A stretch of DNA of 8,051 bases from M55B120 sp965549355 (GTDB lineage Bacteria > Actinomycetota > Humimicrobiia > Humimicrobiales > Humimicrobiaceae). The number at the start of each line of letters is the position of its first letter. Positions within the stretch are counted from its first letter, which is position 1. The notes beneath the pieces are model-generated. The model had not been told where the DNA came from, ran no database searches, and saw only the letters and a list, made by a program, of their open reading frames with translations. This document shows, one piece after another, positions 1 to 5,226 of this stretch. The stretch is taken from positions 1 to 8,051 of the forward strand of contig CBEVGD010000080.1 in the NCBI GenBank assembly GCA_965549355.1. The letters are read 5' to 3'. A program made the translations under genes and the position numbers.

Positions 1-20
1 TCATTTAAAATTATTATTAT

Positions 21-30
21 TATGTACATA
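21..30. promoter_or_regulatory. Candidate antitoxin autoregulatory operator (TATGTACATA palindrome)
   Basis: Positions 21-30 form a perfect 10-bp palindrome with core TGTACA (23-28), just upstream of the extended -10 element of the Phd/YefM-like gene. The YefM-YoeB operator is known to use a TGTACA core, so the family and the site agree. Placement in the -35/-10 spacer would suit repression by the antitoxin. Only one copy is visible; known operators usually have two half-sites, so the second may lie left of the window or be degenerate. The function is inferred. Confidence 0.45.
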
Positions 31-32
31 AT

Positions 33-41
33 TGCTATTAT
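33..41 (+). promoter_or_regulatory. Candidate extended -10 promoter of the antitoxin gene
   Basis: TGC followed by TATTAT (36-41) is an extended -10 element with five of six consensus bases. Initiation would fall near 48 and give a leader of about 20 nt carrying the Shine-Dalgarno. No good -35 hexamer is visible at the expected distance (about 13-18, all A/T), which is tolerable for an extended -10 promoter. The call rests on sequence match only. Confidence 0.4.
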
Positions 42-68
42 TTAACATATTGCTAGGGAGGCTAACTA

Positions 69-377
69 ATGGAAAACATTATAGGTATCACTAAAGCAAG
101 GAATAATATCAAAGAAATAATCGACAGTATCATGGATGACAATGAGAGGTATATTGTAACCAGAGATGCAAATCCTGAGGCTGTTATTATTTCATATTCT
201 GATTATTTGAAACAAAAAGAGATGTTAAAACAATTTGTTAAATTAAAAAATGCAAATACTGTGGAAACCTCTAAGGATAGAATAAGAGAGTGGCTTTCAA
301 AATATGGGGTCGAAACAGGCAAAATCCCTGAGGAAGACATTACAAAAATGGTAAAAGAACTGGAAATAAATAAATAA
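69..377 (+). CDS. Phd/YefM-family type II antitoxin (orphan)
   Basis: The product is 102 aa. The first ~50 residues fit the Phd/YefM DNA-binding fold: an opening stretch with ITKARNN (res. 7-13) in place of the usual (S)xTExRxN, an I-K-E-I-I-D helix, then YIVTRD (28-33), PEAVIISYSDY (36-46). These match the family pattern of 'ITRxGxPxAVLxSxxDY'. The remaining ~55 residues are charged and probably the toxin-binding tail, ending in a predicted amphipathic helix (PEEDITKMVKELE). An AGGGAGG Shine-Dalgarno at 55-61, 7 nt before ATG, fixes the start. Members bind and neutralise RelE/YoeB or Doc toxins and repress their own operon. Here no toxin ORF follows: after the stop comes ~55 nt of non-coding DNA and then the tRNA-associated cassette. 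It is therefore an orphan antitoxin, unless a toxin lies left of the window. The family call is solid; the partner and present role are unknown. Confidence 0.8.
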   Translation: MENIIGITKARNNIKEIIDSIMDDNERYIVTRDANPEAVIISYSDYLKQKEMLKQFVKLKNANTVETSKDRIREWLSKYGVETGKIPEEDITKMVKELEINK

Positions 378-431
378 GGATCTATCTAAATGCCCCCGTT
401 GTTGGGGAAGAGCCGAAGAACCATATATTAT

Positions 432-458
432 TTTTACTGGTGGGCGAAGGGGGACTTG
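432..458 (-). repeat. Second copy of the tRNA-Leu 3' end (27-bp direct repeat, att-like)
   Basis: These 27 bp are identical to 598-624 and in the same orientation. Read on the minus strand, they comprise part of the T-loop, the 3' strand of the T-stem, the 3' strand of the acceptor stem (TTCGCCC), the discriminator A, CCA, and six flanking bases (GTAAAA). The 5' half of the T-arm is not copied: GGGGGTT is replaced by unrelated sequence (GAAGGAA). An exact copy of a tRNA 3' end downstream of the gene is the classic footprint of tRNA-targeted integration. Here the copies are only 166 bp apart, so any element is miniature or a deletion scar. Confidence 0.85.
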
Positions 459-460
459 TT

Positions 461-520
461 CCTTCGTCTCACTCCGTTCGCTGCAGAGACGCAGACTCCC
501 TCACCTTCGGCTCAGTCCGT
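461..520. repeat. 17-bp imperfect direct repeat pair
   Basis: CCTTCGTCTCACTCCGT at 461-477 and CCTTCGGCTCAGTCCGT at 504-520 differ at two positions and lie 43 bp apart, start to start. The 26 bp between them contain a CTGCAG palindrome and two GCAGA units. The pattern suggests internal duplication within the cassette. Confidence 0.8.
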
Positions 521-533
521 CTTTTCAAGTCCC

Positions 534-560
534 TTAAAACATGGATTCACCATGTTTTAA
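534..560. repeat. Perfect 11-bp inverted repeat (hairpin)
   Basis: TTAAAACATGG at 534-544 and CCATGTTTTAA at 550-560 are exact reverse complements separated by five bases. Each strand would form a stable but AT-rich stem. There is no U-tract immediately after the stem on either strand, although the 3' arm itself contains TTTT. On the minus strand it lies 44-70 nt past the tRNA 3' end and could act as a weak terminator or a processing barrier for the tRNA transcript. It may equally be the end of the repeat element. Confidence 0.7.
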
Positions 561-603
561 TCCCAGTAGTTCTATCTTTGCCTGGTAGAGATTATAATTT
601 TAC

Positions 604-690
604 TGGTGGGCGAAGGGGGACTTGAACCCCCATGTCCTTGCGAACACTAAGTCCTGAACCTAGCGCGTCTACCAATTCCGCCATTCGCCC
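604..690 (-). tRNA. trnL: tRNA-Leu (anticodon CAG), CCA encoded
   Basis: The minus strand folds into a complete class II tRNA of 87 nt. The acceptor stem is GGGCGAA/TTCGCCC (7 bp). The D-arm has GCG/CGC with GG in the loop. The anticodon stem is CTAGG/CTTAG (one G-T pair) with 7-nt loop TTCAGGA, giving anticodon CAG, which reads the Leu codon CUG. The long variable arm TGTTC-GCAA-GGACA is typical of Leu/Ser/Tyr tRNAs, and the T-arm is GGGGG-TTCAAGT-CCCCC. Discriminator A, the expected base for tRNA-Leu, is followed by a genomically encoded CCA. All stems pair, so the gene looks functional. Its last 21 nt plus 6 flanking bases are duplicated 166 bp downstream. Confidence 0.97.
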
Positions 691-727
691 TAAATCAGTC
701 AAATACTGGTCTCATGCCATAATTAGA

Positions 728-756
728 CTAATACATTTTAACTTTTTTATCTTCAA
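728..756 (-). promoter_or_regulatory. Candidate sigma-A promoter for the tRNA-Leu
   Basis: On the minus strand TTGAAG (751-756) is followed 17 bp later by TATTAG (728-733). Each hexamer matches consensus at four of six bases with ideal spacing. Initiation near 721 would give a ~30-nt 5' leader before the tRNA, a usual substrate for RNase P. The AT-rich background makes chance matches likely. Confidence 0.35.
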
Positions 757-925
757 TTTCAAGTTAATGTTGTAAAATTCCCTTGCAGATTAACAACAAG
801 ATTCTCTTTCTTGTGATCACCCGTAACCATTATGGCAAATATTAACAATAAAGATAATGAAATTATTATTGAAAAAGTATAAATTCTAATTTATCAATGA
901 ATATTTTCCACTACAACATGCGTTA

Positions 926-954
926 CTGTCATTTTTGTTTTATTATGCTAAAAT
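926..954 (+). promoter_or_regulatory. Candidate promoter of the membrane ferredoxin gene
   Basis: CTGTCA (926-931), 17 bp, then TAAAAT (949-954) preceded by TGC (946-948), which makes an extended -10. The -35 matches TTGACA at four of six and the -10 matches five of six. The predicted start near 961 leaves a 24-nt leader containing the GAAAGGA ribosome-binding site. Confidence 0.5.
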
Positions 955-984
955 CCTTCACATTGTAAAAAGAGAAAGGAACAA

Positions 985-1608
985 ATGGCAAGAAGAATGA
1001 TACGGGCAATAGTCCAAATAGTATTTTTAGCACTTTTTGTATTTCTTATTGTTACTGGCAAAACAAATCTTTGGCTGGTCTTATTTGGATTAAGCACTAT
1101 TTTAGCTATATTTTTTGGAAGAATCTATTGTGGCTGGATTTGTCCCATAAATACTGTGATGCGGCCCATAAATTGGATATATGCTAAGTTAAAATTAAAA
1201 AGGTTAAACACTCCAAAATGGTTAAAAATAAAAATAGTTCCATGGGTACTTTTTGCCCTGCTGGCAGCTGCAATGATGGCAGGAAGAGTTCTAAAAATAA
1301 AAATACCGGGCCTGCTAATAATTCTGGCGCTTGGTTTTATATTTAGTCTGGTATTTAAACCGGAAGTCTTCCATAATTACATTTGCCCTTACGGTGCTTT
1401 ACAAAGCTTAACAGGAAGATTTGCAAAATTAGCTTTCAGGGTCAACGGCGATAAATGTAATGGTTGCGGGCTTTGCTTGAAAGTTTGTGACGCAGAAGCA
1501 ATAACTATACATAATAAAAAAGCTGCAATAGATCCAAAACTTTGCCATCAGTGTAATAATTGTAAAATTAAATGCCCTAACTATGCTATAGATTATAAGA
1601 ATGAATAG
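985..1608 (+). CDS. Membrane-anchored 4Fe-4S ferredoxin, NapH/CcoG-like
   Basis: The protein has 207 aa. Its N-terminal half is membrane-embedded, with hydrophobic segments at about 8-24, 30-45, 86-100 and 108-125. After segment 2 comes CGWICP (C49, C53), and after segment 4 comes NYICPYGALQ (C134). These are the CxxxCP signatures of the NapH/RdxA/NosR polyferredoxin group. The C-terminal half carries two bacterial ferredoxin motifs, C158-x2-C161-x2-C164-x3-C168 and C187-x2-C190-x2-C193-x3-C197, for two [4Fe-4S] clusters. By family this is an electron-transfer protein between the quinone/membrane and a soluble or exported partner. It is shorter than typical NapH (~280 aa), and no nap, nos or cco genes are nearby, so the partner is unknown. 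GAAAGGA at 974-980 precedes ATG by only 4 nt. The gene is probably monocistronic. Confidence 0.85.
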   Translation: MARRMIRAIVQIVFLALFVFLIVTGKTNLWLVLFGLSTILAIFFGRIYCGWICPINTVMRPINWIYAKLKLKRLNTPKWLKIKIVPWVLFALLAAAMMAGRVLKIKIPGLLIILALGFIFSLVFKPEVFHNYICPYGALQSLTGRFAKLAFRVNGDKCNGCGLCLKVCDAEAITIHNKKAAIDPKLCHQCNNCKIKCPNYAIDYKNE

Positions 1609-1664
1609 ATAGGGTCCAGGCCCGTCTCTTTTGCTCCCGGTTTTAATAATTTGCCATAATAAAA

Positions 1665-1670
1665 TATAAT
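1665..1670 (+). promoter_or_regulatory. Perfect -10 box directly before prpC (possible leaderless start)
   Basis: TATAAT at 1665-1670 ends 7 nt before the prpC ATG, so transcription would begin at or within a base or two of the start codon. Upstream at the -35 distance is only an AT-rich stretch (TTTAAT, 1642-1647). There is no Shine-Dalgarno before ATG 1678 and no alternative upstream start (an in-frame TAA sits at 1660-1662). Together this suggests a leaderless mRNA, but the region is AT-rich and a chance match is possible. Confidence 0.4.
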
Positions 1671-1677
1671 AAGACCT

Positions 1678-2400
1678 ATGGAATATTATGGAGCTACAGA
1701 TAAAGGCAAAGTAAGGGAAAATAATGAGGACCATTTTTACATGCAGGACGGTCTCTTTATGGTTGCCGATGGAATGGGCGGCCATAAGGCAGGAGAGGTG
1801 GCCAGCAAATTATCAGTTGAGATTTTTTTAAAATCATTCAATGACCATGAAGGTAAAAAATCCGGATCGGATAATAGGTTCATCAAAAAGAGACTGCTTA
1901 ATTCCATACGCATTACAAATAAAGAGGTGTTTAAACAATCAATTGCCAGTACCGAATATTATGGGATGGGAACGACTTTTACAGCATGTTTTATAAATGC
2001 AGACACTGCACATATGGTACATATTGGAGACAGCAGGGCTTATCTTTACAGGAACAGCACCCTTGAGCTACTTACCTCTGACCATAATTTTGTCGGTGAA
2101 ATGTTCCGGAGGGGTGAAATAACCTATGAAGAGACTTTTGATCACCCCCGGAGAAATTATCTCACGAATGTGCTGGGAGTAGCGGATGATATAATACCGG
2201 ATTATATGAGCCTTAAACTGCTTGACGGAGATATGCTGGTACTTTGCTCCGACGGTTTAAACTCAATGCTCAGGGACGAACAGATCTCCAGACTATTGAA
2301 GAAATTTCCGGAACCAGAGACTGCCGTGGGCAAACTTATCGGATATGCCAACAAAAAGGGTGGTAAAGATAATATTACAGTCATTATAATCAAATTATAG
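1678..2400 (+). CDS. prpC: PP2C-family Ser/Thr protein phosphatase (PrpC/Stp)
   Basis: A cytoplasmic metal-dependent phosphatase of 240 aa, close to the usual ~245-255. It removes phosphate from Ser/Thr on the partner kinase and its substrates. All the PPM motifs are in order: TDKGKVRENNEDHF (res. 7-20; R13 is the phosphate-binding Arg, E17-D18 the metal site), VADGMGGHKAGEVAS (29-43; D31/G32 metal), GMGTT (96-100), HIGDSRAYL (115-123; D118), LTSDHN (132-137), CSDGL (190-194; D192) and GGKDNITVI (228-236; D231). No signal peptide or membrane segment is seen. It is followed after 15 nt by the PASTA kinase, the standard arrangement of an opposing pair. The start is forced by an upstream in-frame stop, yet no ribosome-binding site is visible. 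Confidence in identity is very high. Confidence 0.96.
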   Translation: MEYYGATDKGKVRENNEDHFYMQDGLFMVADGMGGHKAGEVASKLSVEIFLKSFNDHEGKKSGSDNRFIKKRLLNSIRITNKEVFKQSIASTEYYGMGTTFTACFINADTAHMVHIGDSRAYLYRNSTLELLTSDHNFVGEMFRRGEITYEETFDHPRRNYLTNVLGVADDIIPDYMSLKLLDGDMLVLCSDGLNSMLRDEQISRLLKKFPEPETAVGKLIGYANKKGGKDNITVIIIKL

Positions 2401-2405
2401 AAGGG
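2399..2405 (+). promoter_or_regulatory. Ribosome-binding site that decides the TTG start of prkC
   Basis: AGAAGGG at 2399-2405 overlaps the prpC stop codon and lies 10 nt before TTG 2416. No ATG or GTG in this frame occurs between here and the glycine-rich loop of the kinase, where the first ATG is at residue 24, so the TTG start is the only one that keeps the whole kinase fold. Confidence 0.6.
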
Positions 2406-2415
2406 CTATAAAGAT

Positions 2416-4230
2416 TTGGGCCAGAATAAAGAAATAATCATTTCAAATAGATACAGAATAGAAAAAAAGATAGCCTCCGGCGGAATGGCTGATATCTATC
2501 TTGGAGAAGATCTTAAACTTGATCGAAAAGTAGCGATTAAGATCCTGTCCCCCAACTATGCCGGAGATAGAAACTTCGTTGCAAGATTTAAAAGAGAGGC
2601 TCAAATACTGACAAAACTGGACCATGCCAATATAGTCGATATCTATGACTGGGGGAAATTTGATGGTTCATACTATATAGTAATGGAATATGTCCGGGGT
2701 ACCTCATTGAAGGAATTAATCGAGCGAAAAGGTTCCCTCGACCCCAATATTGCCGCAAATTACGCAATTCAAATATCCAATGCCCTGAGTATCGCACATA
2801 AAAACAATCTCATCCACAGAGATATAAAGCCGCAAAATATCCTTATTACTCCAGACGGTATCATAAAGGTAACTGATTTTGGAATTGCAAAGTCTCTTAA
2901 TACTGATATTACAAGGACGCTTAATATCGTAGGGACCGCCCATTACATCTCTCCCGAGCAGGTCGGCGGAGATGCTCTTGATAACCGGACAGACATATAT
3001 TCTCTGGGTGTAGTAATCTATGAAATGCTTACCGGAGATCTTCCTTTTAGAGGTGATACTTCCATAGACATCAGCTTCAAACATGTAAATGAAAAACCTG
3101 TAAAACCATCGCTCCTTATCTCCAACATACCAAAGAAACTTGAAAAGATAGTGATGGTCTGCATGGAAAAGAAACCTTCAAAAAGATATTTTGTGATTGA
3201 AGATCTGAAAGGCGATCTTGTTAATTTCCTTGAAAAAAAACCGCTGCTCCTCGGAAGTAAGAAAAAAGACTTCTCGGCAGTAAACGCTTTTTCTGAAAAA
3301 TTACGGAAAAGTCCCGGCTTGATAGCTGCTTCGGTTCTTGCCCTTATTTTTGTGGGACTTTTCATAATATATGCAATTCTTTATTATCAGAAAGAGCCCG
3401 GCGCCGAAACCGATCTCCGGGTACCTCCAATAGAAAATATTTCTATTGAGGCTGCAGGCGAGATACTTTCATTTTTTGGTCTGGAAATTGCCGTTTCCGG
3501 TGAGAGATCCAGTGATGTAATTCCTAAGGGCCACATAATCAAACAAACACCGGGGGCATACAGCGATATTACTGAAGATGGTTTAGTGGAGGTGATAATC
3601 AGCAGCGGAAGCGGCATCTCTTCTATTAAGGTACCAAATATAATAGGTCTTAAAACTGAATGGGCCAGGGAGATCCTTGAGGAAAGAGAGCTGGAGCTGG
3701 GAACTATTTCCACTGAGTTCTCTAAAGCATATGATGAAAATATTATTATAAGTCAGGACCCCTCATATGGTATGGAAATAGAACCCGGGGAAACTATAGA
3801 TATAATAGTCAGTAAAGGTCCGGAGATCATAACCGTCCCAAATATCATTGGTAGTGATCTTACCTATGCATCAAAACATCTAAACTCCCTGGGGATCCAT
3901 GTCATAATCGGCATAGCTCCAGTGAATGAGATTGTAACCCGGCCCGGATTAGTGGTATCGGTAGAACCATGGCCCGGGACACCTATAGACGCCGGTAGCG
4001 TGGTCGAGATAAGGGTATCTGTTTCAGGACCTCTTAATGAAATACCGGATCTTGTGGGGCTTACCGCTCAGGAAGCTATGGCTGTTTTAAGTTCCCTGAA
4101 AATAGTTTACGAAGTAGTAGATATAGTGCCTGACTACTCTTTTCAAAAAGATGAAGTGCTTGGCCAATGGCCCGAAAATGGCTCATATTTACCGCCTGGT
4201 CTACCCATGATCCTCTATATAGGAAAATAA
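2416..4230 (+). CDS. prkC: PASTA-domain Ser/Thr protein kinase (PrkC/PknB/Stk type)
   Basis: A membrane kinase of 604 aa (family ~600-680). The cytoplasmic kinase domain spans about 13-272: glycine loop ASGGMA (20-25), VAIK with ATP-binding K42, helix-C E61, HRDIKPQN (H134, D136, N141), DFG (154-156), activation-loop threonines T163/T166/T168, GTAHYISPEQ (173-182) and DIYSLGV. A basic juxtamembrane linker leads to one membrane segment (about 301-324). Outside lie four PASTA repeats at about 336-400, 403-469, 471-539 and 541-604, starting with VPNIIG or IPDLVG in 2-4. Repeat 1 is degenerate (VPPIEN), and the last has PE-N-G in place of the usual P-G turn. PASTA repeats bind peptidoglycan fragments in known homologues. 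The gene starts at TTG, probably coupled to prpC. rsgA, the usual next gene in Firmicutes, is absent; accA converges 20 bp downstream. Confidence 0.95.
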   Translation: MGQNKEIIISNRYRIEKKIASGGMADIYLGEDLKLDRKVAIKILSPNYAGDRNFVARFKREAQILTKLDHANIVDIYDWGKFDGSYYIVMEYVRGTSLKELIERKGSLDPNIAANYAIQISNALSIAHKNNLIHRDIKPQNILITPDGIIKVTDFGIAKSLNTDITRTLNIVGTAHYISPEQVGGDALDNRTDIYSLGVVIYEMLTGDLPFRGDTSIDISFKHVNEKPVKPSLLISNIPKKLEKIVMVCMEKKPSKRYFVIEDLKGDLVNFLEKKPLLLGSKKKDFSAVNAFSEKLRKSPGLIAASVLALIFVGLFIIYAILYYQKEPGAETDLRVPPIENISIEAAGEILSFFGLEIAVSGERSSDVIPKGHIIKQTPGAYSDITEDGLVEVIISSGSGISSIKVPNIIGLKTEWAREILEERELELGTISTEFSKAYDENIIISQDPSYGMEIEPGETIDIIVSKGPEIITVPNIIGSDLTYASKHLNSLGIHVIIGIAPVNEIVTRPGLVVSVEPWPGTPIDAGSVVEIRVSVSGPLNEIPDLVGLTAQEAMAVLSSLKIVYEVVDIVPDYSFQKDEVLGQWPENGSYLPPGLPMILYIGK

Positions 4231-4250
4231 ACTTATATTTTATGTCTATC

Positions 4251-5225
4251 CTACTGGCGGGTAAAAACTCCCATATTTTCGAACTTTTCTGCCCTCTGAA
4301 GTTTTAATTCCTCACCGGAATATTTATCCAGCCTCTCAAGGGCATCTGATATATATCTTTCTACTATACTTATCATCCTCTTTGGATCATTCTGGGCGCC
4401 GCCTATCGGTTCATGTATCACCCGGTCGATAATACCCAGTCTTGACAGATCCTTTGATGTTATCTTTAAGGCTCTTGCCGCCAGTTTGGTACCGGAGGGA
4501 TTTTTCCACAAAATTGCGGAACAGGCCTCTGGAGATATTACAGAATAGGTCGAATTTTCAAGCATGGCTATTTCATTTCCTACAGCAAGTGCAAGCGCTC
4601 CGCCGCTTCCTCCTTCACCAATAAGGACCGCTACTACCGGGACCTCCAGTTCAAACATAAGCTTTATGCTGTGGGCAATGGCACTGGACTGCCCGCTATC
4701 TTCAGCATCTATTCCGGCATATGCCCCCGGAGTATCTATGAATGTGATGATCGGGAAACCAAACCTGTCTGCGAGCTTCATTATTCTCTGGGATTTCCTG
4801 TATCCCTGCGGAATACTGGAGCCGAAGTTATATTTAATTCTTTCTTTTATATCTTTGCCTTTATTGTGGCCCATTACTACCACTGTTCTGCCGCCGATCT
4901 TGCCGAGGGCCGCTATTATTGATTGGTCCTCCATAGAGAGCCTGTCTCCTGAAAGGCCGGTAAAATCCGTGAAGATCGTTTTTATATAATCCTGGCACTG
5001 GGGCCTGCCTTCATTCCTGGAAAGCTCTACGATCCTCCATATCCGTCTGGACTCGCGGTCGACCTTCCTGTACTCATCGATCTTTTTATTCAGCTCTTTT
5101 TCAGTATCCTTAAAATGGATACCTGTAAAGAAAGGCACTTTCTTTAATCTATCAAGTTTTGAAAGGGAGTTTAGTATTTCCTTTACATAGCTTTTTGGGA
5201 CTTCCCCTAATTTTTTTAGATCCAT
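4251..5225 (-). CDS. accA: Acetyl-CoA carboxylase carboxyltransferase, alpha subunit
   Basis: 324 aa (E. coli AccA 319). With AccD it transfers CO2 from carboxybiotin on AccB to acetyl-CoA, making malonyl-CoA, the first step of fatty-acid synthesis; it is cytoplasmic. The N-terminal ~60 residues are the helical arm (ELNKKIDEYRK). Then come RPQCQDYI (74-81), GDRLSMEDQSIIAALG (93-108), GHNKG (119-123), NFGSSIPQGYRK (133-144), ADRFGFPIITFIDTPGAYAGI (152-172), IGEGGSGGALALAVG (202-216) and SVISPEACSAILWK (228-241), the crotonase-fold core with the oxyanion-stabilising glycines. One odd detail is PEACSAI where PEGCA is more usual. The gene is last in the operon, starting 1 nt after the accD stop with AAAGG at 5231-5235 as its ribosome-binding site, so the pair is probably translationally coupled, fitting a 1:1 complex. 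Confidence 0.97.
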   Translation of the reverse strand: MDLKKLGEVPKSYVKEILNSLSKLDRLKKVPFFTGIHFKDTEKELNKKIDEYRKVDRESRRIWRIVELSRNEGRPQCQDYIKTIFTDFTGLSGDRLSMEDQSIIAALGKIGGRTVVVMGHNKGKDIKERIKYNFGSSIPQGYRKSQRIMKLADRFGFPIITFIDTPGAYAGIDAEDSGQSSAIAHSIKLMFELEVPVVAVLIGEGGSGGALALAVGNEIAMLENSTYSVISPEACSAILWKNPSGTKLAARALKITSKDLSRLGIIDRVIHEPIGGAQNDPKRMISIVERYISDALERLDKYSGEELKLQRAEKFENMGVFTRQ

Positions 5226-5226
5226 C

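Larger units (their letters stand above)
459..597. mobile_element. Repeat-rich cassette between the two tRNA-tail copies (miniature element or scar)
   Basis: This ~140-bp stretch is GC-richer than its surroundings in the 461-520 part and has no credible gene. It holds a 17-bp imperfect direct repeat (461-477 and 504-520, 15/17 identical), short tandem similarity (483-490 and 491-498, both starting GCAGA), and an 8-bp inverted pair GGGACTTG (451-458)/CAAGTCCC (526-533) whose left arm lies within the duplicated tRNA tail. A perfect 11-bp hairpin follows at 534-560. TTCAAGTCCC at 524-533 matches the tRNA T-arm sequence but on the opposite strand. No integrase or transposase is present. It could be a MITE-like repeat, a tRNA-tail-associated repeat family, or a structured RNA co-transcribed with the tRNA. 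The class is inferred. Confidence 0.45.
691..984. other. Divergent intergenic region, no gene
   Basis: About 290 bp of AT-rich DNA lie between the tRNA-Leu (minus) and the ferredoxin gene (plus). I see only the two candidate promoters and a 6-bp inverted pair ACAAGA (796-801)/TCTTGT (809-814) followed by a TGATCA palindrome (814-819). No open frame with a ribosome-binding site and no recognisable riboswitch was found. Confidence 0.6.

Noticed and set aside
391..408. CCCC...GGGG hairpin after the antitoxin gene as a terminator
   Set aside because: The stem is about 4 bp with a 7-nt loop and no U-tract follows on either strand, so it is too weak to call.
425..600. CRISPR array
   Set aside because: There are only two copies of each repeat, with unequal composition and spacing, one being a tRNA tail. 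No cas genes and no regular spacers are present.
440..625. 61-aa open frame on + across the cassette and the antisense of the tRNA
   Set aside because: It begins in one copy of the tRNA tail and ends inside the tRNA gene on the opposite strand. It has no ribosome-binding site, and its sequence is the translation of structural repeats.
1611..1630. GGGT...GGCCC hairpin followed by GTCTCTTTT as a terminator of the ferredoxin gene
   Set aside because: Only 3-4 pairs form, one of them G-T, and the T-run is interrupted. It is possible but unsupported.
2443..3713. Several 60-122-aa open frames on the minus strand of prkC
   Set aside because: They overlap the conserved kinase and PASTA coding frame, have no recognisable domains, and are best explained as frame shadows.
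4224..4241. AAAATA/TATTTT inverted repeat as a bidirectional terminator between prkC and accA
   Set aside because: The stem is six A/T pairs with no GC content. In an AT-rich genome this is expected by chance.
4442..4989. Open frames on + opposite accA, and similar ones opposite accD, fabF and fabG
   Set aside because: They are antisense shadows of strongly conserved genes and lack ribosome-binding sites and family motifs.
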